DNA from: an uncultured Lachnospiraceae bacterium | Lineage (GTDB): Bacteria; Bacillota; Clostridia; Lachnospirales; Lachnospiraceae | Length of the DNA stretch: 37,333 nucleotides | Direction: 5' to 3' | NCBI GenBank assembly: GCA_910576815.1 | Contig: CAJTKA010000033.1 | Location: 1 to 37,333 of the forward strand | Shown: in pieces, positions 7,713-16,916 of the stretch | How the letters are laid out: the number at the start of each line of letters is the position of its first letter | How positions within the stretch are numbered: the first letter of the stretch is position 1 | Made by a program: the position numbers and the translations under genes | Notes under the pieces: model-generated | Told to the model about the DNA's origin: nothing | Database searches by the model: none | Seen by the model: only the letters and a program-made list of their open reading frames with translations

Positions 7713-10079
7713 TCAGTCATTGCTAAGACACCCTGGCCAGCGCTCCGTATAATTCCAATAACTGCTGTCCTGGAGCACCTTACGGCCCATATCCACGGTC
7801 TCCTCCATCGAATATAGGGGGGTGGTATAGATCTCGTCTCCGTTATGCAGATACAGGGTCCCTGACTGTGCATCGCAGGCCAGGAAACCACGAATGTGCG
7901 CATATTTGCTATACTGCCGTTCCCCGATGCCTATCCGGTAAGCATCGTCATACCTGCATAAAAAGGCAAGATCCGCGCCCTCTGCCGCTTCATATCGCTT
8001 CATCTTGCCGGGGAACCCTGTATATCTGCCCAGAGAGCCGCAAAACCGGACATCGTCCTTCGTCTCCCAATCCACAGCGAAAATATGCACCGTTCCGTCC
8101 CGATAGACCAGATACAGCTCATCGTCTTCCTCATTGAAAAACATGGTCTCCAAGTATTCGATATCGAGGTTCTGCCGCCCCGGGTCCACATAGACGCCTT
8201 CTTTTCCCATCTGATAAAAGAGCAGTTCATCCGTCTCTCTGACGGCCAGCGCATAAAAAGGTCGTCCGTTGCACACAGCCGTGACGCCGTCCGCAATCGC
8301 TTCCGCATAGAGGCGCTTTCCGTCTGAAAGCTGATAGCCGTACAGGATATTGTTTTTTTCCATCGAGAGGATGCCATTCTTACAGTCTATACCCAAATAC
8401 GACATCCAGTCCTTTTCAAAAGTCACGGTCCGTCTGACGCTTCCGTCTTTGTCAAAGTCCCCGAAGGCCATTGCCTCATAGTAGGCTGTATCCTTATACG
8501 TCCAGAGCAATTCTTTCTTTGCCGTATCAAACAGCTCCACACAGGCATTGCTTTCCTCGTCATACCTTACCGCCGCCAGATACGTTCCGTCTCCGCTCAG
8601 CCCGGCCTGGCTGTATATCCCCTCTCCCTCATGGAACGTCTCCATGCCTTCTCCAAGTGCCCGCCGGTACACCGTAATGCGATTGCTGCCATAGGGCAGG
8701 GTCACACAGTAGCCGTACCCCATGGCAAAGTCCTTCACATTGGAGGACGTACAGTCCGCAAAAACGCTCCCCACCATATCCATCCGATATTCTGTGTCCA
8801 GATAATGCCAGACGCCGTCCCTGGTAAAGGCCATAAAGTCATCCGTATCCGTATAGGCGCCGATCTTTACCACTTCCGATCCGAAAGAAAAGGTATTGAG
8901 CAGCGTCCCGTCCCTTCTGTCCAGCAAGAGGGTATCACTGTATTTTTGGCACAGAAGATAACTGCAGCCCTCTCTGCGTGCAAAATTCACATCATAGAGC
9001 CAGTTATCCGATACCTCATAACGTCATAACTCTTTTTGACCAAATAGGTCAATTACTTGCAGCCGTCCCAGCATTCCCGCTGTCGCGGCCTTCTGCTCCG
9101 TTCTTTCCGCACGGTTGCTTATCACATAGAGCAGATCGCCGCCCTGCTGATAGCGGCCCGCCTCCAAACAGAGCGCATGGATATATTCATATTCGACGGG
9201 ATATAGAGAGGTCTCGGGACCTTCTCCCAAATCGGCGGGATAGGCAAGCACCGCGACCCGCTTATGATCCTCGCTTCCTGAGCTTAATTCTATCGCCACC
9301 AGGATCCTGCCGTCCTCCGCGACCACCTGATCCGCCTCAAAGCCGGTTTTCGCATACAACCCTTCTTCCAACTGCTCCCACTGCAGCCTGCTGCCCGTTT
9401 TTCCGTCTGCGCCCACCAGATAACAGCCGTCCTTCTCCACCACCAGAAAGGCTTCCTTCTCCGGTATGGGAATCACGCCCCCATAGTCATTGCAGGGATA
9501 GGTCGTGATCTCATCCGTTTCGAGATCCTGTACGCAGAGTTCTTCCTGTGCGTCTTCCCTCTGCTGCGGATACAGAATCTTGTTTTCCGACACAAATCCC
9601 ACATGGCATTCCCAGGAGAGATCTTCCCCTTCCGGGCGAAACGAGATCGCATTGCTCTCGTGCAGGCTTTCCCAGACCGTCAGCCTGCCGGAATCTCCCA
9701 CCGCCAGCACATGTTCCCTGTCGTGCATCTGAATAAAGGTTTTGATCTCCTTGCGGCACCAAATTGACTCATTCAGTCTGGGCGAACAGATCACAATCAG
9801 ATATTCCGACTGCGAAAGCGCCTCCGTGATCGGATCGGCAAGATTGCTCACAAGAGGCAGCTCCTCTTTATCGCGAAATACTCTGCGAATCCGCGTCTTC
9901 ACCTGTTCTGTGCCGCTCTCTCCCGCCTTCTCTTTCGCGTGATCTTCCCCTTTTTGCCGCGCCACATTGCGCGGGAGCCGAAAGTTCTCCAGACATCTAT
10001 GAAGCGTCTGCGCCACAAAACTGTCCGGCTGCATATGACGATAACTGATAAAAGCGTCATACTGCCAATCTTTATTCAT
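7713..10079 (-). pseudogene. Broken TIR-domain/beta-propeller gene (in-frame TGA, probable internal deletion)
   Basis: Residues 7-15 (YDAFISYRH), RRVFRDKEELPLVSNLADPI and SEYLIVICSPRLNESIWCRKE form a TIR domain of the SEFIR/TIR NADase-signalling type; Glu111 is the likely catalytic acid. Right after HVLAV (123-127) the text switches to propeller repeats (GDSGRLTVWES and on). The usual rest of TIR plus a transmembrane segment, which I recall from Lachnospiraceae TIR-WD40 proteins, is missing. A TGA at 9024-9026 then ends the frame after 351 aa, but the same frame stays open and propeller-like for another ~430 codons (Tyr/Asp-rich blades) to 7713. ATG 10079 overlaps the DHH stop (ATGAATAA) and has RBS GAGGAAAAGG. 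A truncated TIR protein might still be made, but the full gene looks dead. Confidence 0.75.
9024..9026 (-). other. In-frame TGA interrupting the TIR/propeller reading frame
   Basis: The frame reads LFGQKEL-stop-RYEVSDNWLYDVNFARREG, with no frame change across the stop. One base change would restore one open frame from 10079 to 7713. No selenocysteine signal or recoding element was recognised, so a nonsense mutation (or a sequencing error) is the simplest reading. Confidence 0.75.
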
Positions 10080-11619
10080 CCGCCTTTTCCTCATATGTTT
10101 TAAAGAAAATATCCCGTTCTACCACATAGATATCATGCCTGTCGTCGCTTCGCACCGCCAGATAATCTCCGGGCTTACCCAGCATATACTTCTCCTCGTC
10201 CCAGGCGGTAAATACCTTGACCCTTTCAGTCAATTCTCTGGCATATATCTGTCCGCCGCCGTTGGCAGTACACATTTTGGCGTGATCGATCAGTTTCATG
10301 ATCTCTCCCGTGGAACGATCATGTACTGTCGGTTCATACAAGAGTTCACACTTACTGTGATCCTCACATTCATGATAAGGCTTCTGTGTGGCCTCATAAG
10401 TTCTGGCAAAGCGCTCCCTGCGGTTCGGATATACCTCTCCTTTGATCCCTACCATGATGATCAGATCTTCTTCCACCACCATATCCACGTCCCCTTCCAG
10501 CGTGCGGATCGTGATCGGCGTGCCAAGCGGCAGCACATCCTTGGCCTCCACATAACCGAGGGGGATCCTTTTTTTGACATAGGCGTGCATATCCGTAAGA
10601 TCGATCTCATAATTTTTGGCATAAATGATCTGACAGCGATCGAAATAATCGTTGAGCCGTTCGCTGAAAAAGGCCTCCGAATGAAGCGTCGGATACGCGT
10701 CCTCATAGAGCGTCATATTGATGAAGCCGCCCGCCTTCTCCCGATGCCCGCCGCCGGAACCCACTCCTTCCGCCAGAAAGGCCGCCAAATCATTGGCCTG
10801 TACCTCTTTCACACAACTGCGGACCGAGAATTTATAACCGTCCTTTGTCTCATTATAAACCACACAACAATAGACTTCCGCCACCTGGATCAAAAAATCG
10901 CTGATCAGGCCCAAAATATTGGGATCGCAGGGCTTTGACTTGATGATCGCATAGTTATAGTCATCATTATAGATGTGCCGAATCATCGCCACCCCTGCCA
11001 CTTCCATTTCCTGTAAGGAAAGATTGGAATTACGGAATAGGGTGATCAGCGTCTTATCCACGGGAACCGCTTCCCGCATATCCATATCCAGCGGATTGAA
11101 GATCTCTGCAAATTGATTGGTATCCGTAAACAGGCCATAGTACAAAGCCGTTCCCAACCTGCTGTCATCGATCTCATAACCGGCTTGGCACAACATCTGC
11201 CACACCAACGTAGAGCAGCTCCCCACATGAGGATTGATCTCACTCAGCTGCGGCTGTACCGTCTCGATCTGGTGATGGTCGATGACTGCCACCTGCTCTG
11301 CCGGCAGCTTGATCACATTGCCTGCGCCATACTGACAGTCCACCGTCACCAAAAGTCCTGGCAGTTTCCCGCCCGGCAGTTCCTGGATATAAGCCGCCGC
11401 ATCTTCTATATGCGTGATGGAAATATCCAAATGTTTCAGCATCAACAGCAGATTCGGCTTTTGTATCTTATTCCTGCCGCCGTAGATCAAATACGCACGC
11501 CTGCCCCTGGATTCAAAATAGCGGCAGAGCCCATACCCTGCCGCTATGGCATCCGCATCCGGATTATCATGACACTGTACCATGATCGGATCATATGTCA
11601 ACAGTTCTTCCAGTCTCAT
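10072..11619 (-). CDS. DHH-family phosphoesterase with unusual C-terminal extension
   Basis: This 515-aa protein has DHH-superfamily motifs: CHDNPDADAIAAGYG (16-30, metal-binding), VTVDCQYG, the signature AVIDHHQIE, and the C-terminal DHHA1 glycine loop GVGSGGGHREKAGGFIN. These match NrnA-like nano-RNases and pAp or cyclic-dinucleotide phosphodiesterases (Mn-dependent, cytosolic). About 200 extra residues follow, including CEDHSKCELLYEPTVHDRSTGEIM and a block KPGDYLAVRSDDRHDIYVVERDIF, which I cannot name. Start 11619 was chosen for its AAAGGA RBS. It sits downstream of the 78-aa protein (20 nt after its stop) and overlaps the TIR gene by 8 nt, so one operon. The substrate cannot be read from sequence. 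Confidence 0.82.
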   Translation of the reverse strand: MRLEELLTYDPIMVQCHDNPDADAIAAGYGLCRYFESRGRRAYLIYGGRNKIQKPNLLLMLKHLDISITHIEDAAAYIQELPGGKLPGLLVTVDCQYGAGNVIKLPAEQVAVIDHHQIETVQPQLSEINPHVGSCSTLVWQMLCQAGYEIDDSRLGTALYYGLFTDTNQFAEIFNPLDMDMREAVPVDKTLITLFRNSNLSLQEMEVAGVAMIRHIYNDDYNYAIIKSKPCDPNILGLISDFLIQVAEVYCCVVYNETKDGYKFSVRSCVKEVQANDLAAFLAEGVGSGGGHREKAGGFINMTLYEDAYPTLHSEAFFSERLNDYFDRCQIIYAKNYEIDLTDMHAYVKKRIPLGYVEAKDVLPLGTPITIRTLEGDVDMVVEEDLIIMVGIKGEVYPNRRERFARTYEATQKPYHECEDHSKCELLYEPTVHDRSTGEIMKLIDHAKMCTANGGGQIYARELTERVKVFTAWDEEKYMLGKPGDYLAVRSDDRHDIYVVERDIFFKTYEEKADE

Positions 11620-11639
11620 CTTATCCTTTCCCCTTCGCA

Positions 11640-11876
11640 CTAATTTCGGTCAGGTTCACCCGCGTTCATATCCGTATACATATCCAAAAGCCCCACCGTC
11701 TCCGACGCAGGTCTCCCGTACATATTACAGCATTCGTGCGAGACACTCTTTTGCTCCTCGCTCTGCTCGTCAAAATTAACGCTCATGCGGTATACGCCCT
11801 GCATAGATTCCGTATCCAAATGCCGCATGACCTCCTCGATCATCGCCGCGTCCTGATCTTTTTTCTCACCCATCAT
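11640..11876 (-). CDS. 78-aa conserved-looking hypothetical protein
   Basis: This is a small soluble, charged protein (MMGEKKDQDAAMIEEVMRHL, then SVNFDEQSEEQKSVSHECCNMYGRP, ending MNAGEPDRN). It carries a CC pair but no motif I know. It begins 11 nt after the membrane-anchored protein's stop, behind GTGAGG, and ends 20 nt before the DHH gene. The tight spacing, a clear RBS and lack of a better frame support it as a real gene. Function unknown. Confidence 0.6.
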   Translation of the reverse strand: MMGEKKDQDAAMIEEVMRHLDTESMQGVYRMSVNFDEQSEEQKSVSHECCNMYGRPASETVGLLDMYTDMNAGEPDRN

Positions 11877-11887
11877 TTTTCCTCACC

Positions 11888-13438
11888 CTACCATAAATAA
11901 TCCCCTGCAATTTCCCAAAGATAACCATATTCCCGATCTATTTTCTCTAAGATCCTGCCCCAATCGTCCTCTCCCATGGCGAATACGGCATTCTTCGGCT
12001 CCACATACTGCTTCACCCGCCCGGACAATGGCGCCAGATCGATCTCACCTCTGACCAGCATAGTCTGCTCGCCGTCTGTCAGAAACCGAACTTCGTCAAG
12101 CTCCAGATCAAAGCTTTCTCCCTTTTTGATATGGGAAAAGTCTCCTGATGTTTCCACCGCGAACTCCGTTCCCTGGATATCGGCGGATGCCTTTGCCTGA
12201 AAGCTGTTCTTTGGCCCGTCGTAGTCAAAATCCCCTTCCAGCTTTACGGTATGCTTTACATCGTTTTGTAAAAAACTGTATTTCGCTTCTGATTCCATGC
12301 GGTATTCGCCCTGCTCAAGGCTGCGGACCACCTGCCAGACGATTTCCCGCTCTCTGCCTGTCTCTGATTCTTTATTGTCAAAGAAAATCCGTCCCTGCAT
12401 TTTTTCCAGGCTGTTTTCTCCGCCCAGAAAATACACGTCGCCGTCCAGGGAAATCGCACCTCTGCCAAGAGAGACCGGATGCTCAAAACGAATGCTCTCT
12501 ATCGTGTCTTTCTCGTCCATCTCCAGAAGAAAACTGATTTCCTCCGGACCGGAGCCAGGATCAAAACAACTCATGATCCCTAAAATGCTCTCGCGGTACG
12601 ACTGGGGATACTGCAGATGATCATGCAGATAATCGCTGAGCACCTGCCTGACAAGCGCATTGAACGAGCTGCCTTCAAAGCGGACCCGATAAAGGTCCCG
12701 TCCCGCTTTTTCCATCACCATATATCGGCGGCAGGAGTCGATTTCCATGGCATAGCGGTTCAAAAACGCCTTTCCCGCTCCTTCCTCGTCCGTAATATAC
12801 CAGGGCGCGGAAAACAGGTCAATGGAAAAATCGTCTCCTCTTACCTCACCAAAAAGCCAATCCTGCGCCCACAGAGAACGATTGTACTGCGCGAGCACAT
12901 CCTCATTTTCCACATAGAGATCCTCCAGAAAAAGTTCCGGCACCGAAAAGCAGACATTCTCCCTGTCCGCGTACACATCCAGATGCCCAAACTCATAGTT
13001 CATGACACTGAAAGCGGTCGAGGAAGACAGCTCTTTTTCTCCCATGTCCTTTCCATAGTCTGTATCCACCCCCAGGGTAACTTCACCCAGAAACGTATCG
13101 AAGGTGACATTCAATTTTGAATCCACCTCGCCGCCCTCCGTAAAGAACATTCGACAAAGCGCCTCCGTTCCCAGCTTCTCATCCATGGGATTTTTCAGCG
13201 CCTCCGCCTCCTTGGACAGCTTCATAAGGCCCTTGCCGATCCTGTAAGATGCTGAATGCGTGTAAAAAAACCAAAGGATGCCTGCAAGCAGCGTCACTGC
13301 CACGATCACGCTGATCAGGATGATCAGGTTTCTCTTTTTGTGATCGCGCTGCGGCAGATAGGGCTGCACGGAAGGCCCCAAGCGTCTTGCCGGCGGCGTC
13401 TGTTGTTGAAATTGCGGTTGTATCGGATAGTCATTCAT
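11888..13438 (-). CDS. Membrane-anchored extracellular protein of unknown function
   Basis: This 516-aa protein has a Gln/Pro-rich cytosolic start (MNDYPIQPQFQQQTPPARR), basic residues, then one membrane span (RNLIILISVIVAVTLLAGILWFFY, about 36-59). A large outside domain of beta-rich, acidic text follows (SIDLFSAPWYITDEEG, AKYSFLQNDVKHTVKLEGDFDYDG). The alternating strands resemble lipoprotein-like substrate-binding or LolA-type sheets, but I do not recognise the family. It is the first gene of the minus-strand operon that ends in DHH and TIR genes, with a promoter at 13474-13503. Confidence 0.75.
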   Translation of the reverse strand: MNDYPIQPQFQQQTPPARRLGPSVQPYLPQRDHKKRNLIILISVIVAVTLLAGILWFFYTHSASYRIGKGLMKLSKEAEALKNPMDEKLGTEALCRMFFTEGGEVDSKLNVTFDTFLGEVTLGVDTDYGKDMGEKELSSSTAFSVMNYEFGHLDVYADRENVCFSVPELFLEDLYVENEDVLAQYNRSLWAQDWLFGEVRGDDFSIDLFSAPWYITDEEGAGKAFLNRYAMEIDSCRRYMVMEKAGRDLYRVRFEGSSFNALVRQVLSDYLHDHLQYPQSYRESILGIMSCFDPGSGPEEISFLLEMDEKDTIESIRFEHPVSLGRGAISLDGDVYFLGGENSLEKMQGRIFFDNKESETGREREIVWQVVRSLEQGEYRMESEAKYSFLQNDVKHTVKLEGDFDYDGPKNSFQAKASADIQGTEFAVETSGDFSHIKKGESFDLELDEVRFLTDGEQTMLVRGEIDLAPLSGRVKQYVEPKNAVFAMGEDDWGRILEKIDREYGYLWEIAGDYLW

Positions 13439-13473
13439 GGTTTGATCCTTTTCTGTTTGTACTTCTTCTCTAT

Positions 13474-13503
13474 TTTATACTATCATATCTTCCCGAAAAA
13501 CAA
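13474..13503 (-). promoter_or_regulatory. Promoter of the DHH/TIR operon
   Basis: Minus strand: TTGTTT (13498-13503), 18-bp spacer, TATAAA (13474-13479), 36 nt before the ATG at 13438. Confidence 0.55.
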
Positions 13504-13569
13504 AATAAAAATCGTCGTTCGCCAGCAATAAGATAATATGATTTATGCTGCCATAAATTCCCAATAGCA

Positions 13570-13615
13570 TAAAAAAGCGTAGGAATATCCGTTTTTACAG
13601 ACATTTCTACGCTTT
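13570..13615 (-). terminator. Strong terminator of the butyrate operon
   Basis: An 18-bp stem with one mismatch and two G-T pairs forms between 13574-13591 and 13598-13615 (outer arms AAAGCGTAG/CTACGCTTT), with a 6-nt loop. On the minus strand it is followed by CTTTTTTAT. It lies 28 nt after the etfA stop. Confidence 0.88.
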
Positions 13616-13643
13616 CTGTCATTGATTGGTTTAGCGATACAAT

Positions 13644-14690
13644 TTATTTCGCCGCTGCGATCTCCGCTTTCAGAGCCTCTGTCAGCTTGGGAACGATCTT
13701 GTTTAAGTCACCCACTACGCCGTAGTCAGCCACATCGAAGATCGGCGCATCCGCATCCTTATTGATTGCAATGATGATGTCGGATTCTTCCATACCTGCC
13801 ACGTGCTGGATCGCACCGGAGATACCGATCGCAAAGTACACGTTCGGGCGGACGGTCTTACCGGTCTGACCTACCTGCAGATCTTTCGGCTTCCAGCCGG
13901 AATCCACAACCGCACGGGAGCAGCTTACGGTACCGCCAAGCACTTCCGCCAGATCTTCAAGGATCTTGAAGTTTTCCGGGCTGCCTACGCCACGGCCGCC
14001 GGACACGAGAATCTTAGCGTCCATGATATCAACGGTCTCAGCAACGGATTTCACAATGTCAAGAATCTCCACATACTTGTTGTCAGGCGTAAAGCCGGGA
14101 TTGAACTCCTCGACATTTGCCTTTGCACCCTTGATGGGCTCGATCTTCTGCATAACGCCTGCACGAACCGTAGCCATCTGAGGACGGTTGTAAGGACATG
14201 CGATCGTAGCGATGGTGTTGCCGCCAAATGCCGGACGGGTCATCAGAAGCTGGTTGTGAAGCTGCTCCTGTCCGGGAACCGCCTGCAGCGGGAAATCGCC
14301 GATTTCAAGAACGGTACAGTCAGCCGTCAGACCGGTAGCCACTCTCGCGGACACTCTCGGACCTAAGTCTCTGCCGATAGCGGTAGCGCCCACCAGCATG
14401 ATCTCGGGTTTATACTGATTGATCACGGATGCCAGCGCATGTGCGTAAGGCTCCGTTCTGTAATCCTTCAATTCGGGATCGTCCACCACGATCACCTTGT
14501 CTGCGCCGTACTCGGCGAGCTGGTCAGCCAGGCCCTTGATGCCTGACCCGATCAGTACTGCGGTCACTTCCGTATTTAAGTCCTTCGCCAGGTCCTTTGC
14601 CTTGCCGAGCAGCTCAAAAGCGATGCTGCTGATCTCGTTATCTACCTGCTGCGCAAAGACATATACACCCTTGTATTCTTCTAAATTCAT
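13644..14690 (-). CDS. etfA: Electron transfer flavoprotein alpha subunit
   Basis: This 348-aa EtfA subunit begins MNLEEYKGVYVFAQQVDNE; ATG 14690 has the RBS AAAGAGG. The N-terminal domain carries the ETF fold (ELLGKAKDLAKDLNTEVTAVLIGSG). The C-terminal FAD domain shows LVSGGRGVGSPENFKILEDLAEVLGG, the SRAVVDSGW block, QVGQTGKTV and AIGISGAIQHVAGM, the conserved FAD-binding stretch. With EtfB and butyryl-CoA dehydrogenase it forms the bifurcating Bcd/EtfAB complex, which couples crotonyl-CoA reduction by NADH to ferredoxin reduction. It is the last gene of the operon, before a strong terminator. Confidence 0.95.
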   Translation of the reverse strand: MNLEEYKGVYVFAQQVDNEISSIAFELLGKAKDLAKDLNTEVTAVLIGSGIKGLADQLAEYGADKVIVVDDPELKDYRTEPYAHALASVINQYKPEIMLVGATAIGRDLGPRVSARVATGLTADCTVLEIGDFPLQAVPGQEQLHNQLLMTRPAFGGNTIATIACPYNRPQMATVRAGVMQKIEPIKGAKANVEEFNPGFTPDNKYVEILDIVKSVAETVDIMDAKILVSGGRGVGSPENFKILEDLAEVLGGTVSCSRAVVDSGWKPKDLQVGQTGKTVRPNVYFAIGISGAIQHVAGMEESDIIIAINKDADAPIFDVADYGVVGDLNKIVPKLTEALKAEIAAAK

Positions 14691-14731
14691 TTTATACCTC
14701 TTTCTGCGCACTCGTTTACGCGTATTCTTTA

Positions 14732-15514
14732 TTAGATGACGTGTTTCACCTTTAACTTGTCAACGATGTAGCTTACGGACTCATCGGGATCGAGGGTGAC
14801 TTTCTCGCCGGCGCCCTTTCTCACCTTGTCGGAAGCCTTCGCAATCTTGGTCGGGGAACCCTTCAGACCTAAGTTCGCATCGTCAACATCCTTAAGATCC
14901 GCTCTGCCCCAAACGGTGATCTCCTGCTTGTAAGCATCGAAGATGCCGCCGGGTGTCATATAACGAGGCTCATTCAGCTCGGAAAGAGCGGTGATCAGGC
15001 AAGGCATTTTCGCCTTGACCACATGATATCTGTCCTCATACTGACGCTCAACAACTACGCTGTCGCCCTCGATCTTGATATCCTGCGCGTAAGAAATGAC
15101 AGGAATGTCAAGATGCTCGGAAATCTGCGGACCAACCTGCGCGGTATCGCCGTCGATTGCCTGACGACCAGTAATAATGAGATCATACTCCAAATTTCTG
15201 ATCGCACCTGCCAGTGTGGTGGAAGTAGCCCATGTATCAGCACCGCCGAGCACTCTGTCTGTCACAAGTACGCCCTTGTCCGCACCCATAGCCATTGCCT
15301 CACGCAGAACCTCCTCTGCCTTGGGCAGACCCATGGTCACAACCGTTACCTCTGCACCGTACTGATCCTTTAATCTAAGCGCCGCCTCCAAGCCTGCCTT
15401 ATCATCAGGGTTCATGATGGTAAGCATAGCGCCTCTGTCAAGTGTTCCGTCGGGATTGAACTTAACGCCGCCTGCGGTATCCGGAACCTGTTTCACACAA
15501 ACCACAATTTTCAT
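14732..15514 (-). CDS. etfB: Electron transfer flavoprotein beta subunit
   Basis: This 260-aa EtfB subunit starts MKIVVCVKQVPDTAGGVKFNPDGTLDR. Its nucleotide-binding text includes NPDDKAGLEAALRLKDQYGAEVTVVTMG and ADTWATSTTLAGAI, followed by DLIITGRQAIDGDTAQVGPQ and the ETF-beta signature region VVERQYEDRYHVVKAKMPCLIT. In clostridial EtfAB this subunit holds the FAD that accepts electrons from NADH and bifurcates them. It lies between bcd (77 nt upstream) and etfA (41 nt downstream). Length and start are typical. Confidence 0.95.
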   Translation of the reverse strand: MKIVVCVKQVPDTAGGVKFNPDGTLDRGAMLTIMNPDDKAGLEAALRLKDQYGAEVTVVTMGLPKAEEVLREAMAMGADKGVLVTDRVLGGADTWATSTTLAGAIRNLEYDLIITGRQAIDGDTAQVGPQISEHLDIPVISYAQDIKIEGDSVVVERQYEDRYHVVKAKMPCLITALSELNEPRYMTPGGIFDAYKQEITVWGRADLKDVDDANLGLKGSPTKIAKASDKVRKGAGEKVTLDPDESVSYIVDKLKVKHVI

Positions 15515-15591
15515 TGTATTTTTCTCCTTCTATATTTTTTATGTGCATCATTTTTGCCGTAAGCCGGCACTCGAAAATACTTCGCGCCGTC

Positions 15592-16743
15592 TTACTTAAG
15601 CAGAGCCCCGGAAATAACCATACGCTGCACTTCGCTTGTGCCCTCGTAGATCTCCGTGATCTTTGCGTCACGCATCATGCGCTCAACGTCGTACTCTCTG
15701 ATGTAGCCGTAACCGCCATGCAGCTGAACTGCCTTGGTCGTCACTTCCATAGCTACCTCTGCCGCGTAAAGCTTCGCCTTTGCAGCCTCTACGGAATATA
15801 CTTTCTGGGTTGCCTTCGCCATAGCTGCCTTGTAAACGAGGAGCTGCGCAGCCTCAACCTTGGTAGCCATATCCGCAAGCTGGAACTGCGTGTTCTGGAA
15901 TGCGCCGATTGCTCTGCCGAACTGTTTTCTCTCCTTCACGTAAGCGATGGTGTTGTCGAGAGCGCCCTCCGCCAAGCCAAGCGCCTGGGAAGCGATACCG
16001 ATACGGCCGCCATCCAGTGTGTGCATTGCAATGTTAAAGCCCTTACCCTGCTGCCCAAGGAGATTCTCCTTCGGGATGCGGCAGTCAGTAAAGATCAGCT
16101 CATAAGTGGAAGAACCGCGGATACCCATCTTCTTCTCCTTCGTACCGAAGGTGAATCCGGGTGTTCCCTTCTCCACGATAAATGCGGAAATTTCCTTCTG
16201 CATACGGCCGCGCTTCTCAACCGTGCCCGTGATTGCAAAAATGACATAAACGTCTGCTTCCTTACCGTTGGTGATGAAGCACTTGGAGCCGTTAAGCACC
16301 CACTCTTCACCGTCAAGCACAGCCTTCGTCTGCTGGCCCTGCGCGTCGGTACCTGCACCGGGCTCTGTCAGACCGAATGCGCCCAGCTTCTCACCCTTTG
16401 CCAGGGGAACTAAGTATTTCTGCTTCTGCTCCTCGGTACCGTAGGTCATGATCGGATCGCAGCACAGAGAGGTATGTGCGGATACAATAACGCCTGTTGT
16501 TCCGCATACTTTAGAGAGCTCCTCCACACACATCGCGTATGTCAGAGGATCACAGCCCTGTCCGCCGTACTCCTTGGGAACAGGAATGCCGAGAAAGCCT
16601 AACTTCGCCATTTTCTCAACTGTCTCTCTCGGGAAAACCTCTGTCTCGTCCACTTCCTGAGCAAGAGGTTTTACTTCTTTTTCAGCGAACTCTTTGAACA
16701 GAGCTCTCGCCATTTCATGTTCTTTGCTTAACGTAAAATCCAT
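15592..16743 (-). CDS. bcd: Butyryl-CoA dehydrogenase
   Basis: This 383-aa acyl-CoA dehydrogenase has the family pattern: MDFTLSKEHEMARALFKEFAEKEV, the FAD-site segment GAFGLTEPGAGTDAQGQQT, RMGIR-like GIRGSSTYELIFTDC, QLHGGYGYIREYDVERMMRDAK and IYEGTSEVQRMVISGAL. Glu367 in YEGTSE is the catalytic base position of short-chain Bcd enzymes. It reduces crotonyl-CoA to butyryl-CoA with electrons from EtfAB. Its place between hbd and etfB fixes the short-chain call. A structured gap of 173 nt precedes it. Confidence 0.95.
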   Translation of the reverse strand: MDFTLSKEHEMARALFKEFAEKEVKPLAQEVDETEVFPRETVEKMAKLGFLGIPVPKEYGGQGCDPLTYAMCVEELSKVCGTTGVIVSAHTSLCCDPIMTYGTEEQKQKYLVPLAKGEKLGAFGLTEPGAGTDAQGQQTKAVLDGEEWVLNGSKCFITNGKEADVYVIFAITGTVEKRGRMQKEISAFIVEKGTPGFTFGTKEKKMGIRGSSTYELIFTDCRIPKENLLGQQGKGFNIAMHTLDGGRIGIASQALGLAEGALDNTIAYVKERKQFGRAIGAFQNTQFQLADMATKVEAAQLLVYKAAMAKATQKVYSVEAAKAKLYAAEVAMEVTTKAVQLHGGYGYIREYDVERMMRDAKITEIYEGTSEVQRMVISGALLK

Positions 16744-16786
16744 GATTTTTTATTCCTCCATGTTTTATTTTATGATCTGCCTTTCT

Positions 16787-16915
16787 CACGATAAGCAGAC
16801 TCAAAATGCTTCGCATTTTTCGTGCACGTTGCACCTTCAAATAACTCAAAGAAAAGATTTATGCCTGCCCGCAGTCAAAATCTTTCTTCGAGTTATTCTC
16901 AGTCTGCTTATCGTG
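16787..16915. repeat. Fold-back repeat element between hbd and bcd
   Basis: A perfect 15-bp inverted repeat, CACGATAAGCAGACT (16787-16801) and AGTCTGCTTATCGTG (16901-16915), encloses a second pair, AATAACTC (16840-16847) and GAGTTATT (16890-16897). Small hairpins AAAATGC-TTC-GCATTTT and GTGCA-CGT-TGCAC lie inside. Bases 16793-16834 match 23924-23965 at 34 of 42 positions, so this is a repeated element, perhaps MITE- or REP-like. It ends 1 nt before the hbd stop codon. Confidence 0.75.
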
Positions 16916-16916
16916 C

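Noticed and set aside
9024..9026. Selenocysteine or other recoding of the TGA in the TIR gene
   Set aside because: No hairpin of SECIS type was seen, and the family has no known Sec residue; a second lesion also suggests decay.
9038..9052. TGACC-AAATA-GGTCA, similar to the TetR dyad at 2536-2550
   Set aside because: It lies in the coding region of the TIR gene (IDLFGQ); no promoter sits there. Likely chance.
15514..16413. 299-codon plus-strand frame opposite bcd
   Set aside because: Antisense shadow; no RBS or family-like motif.
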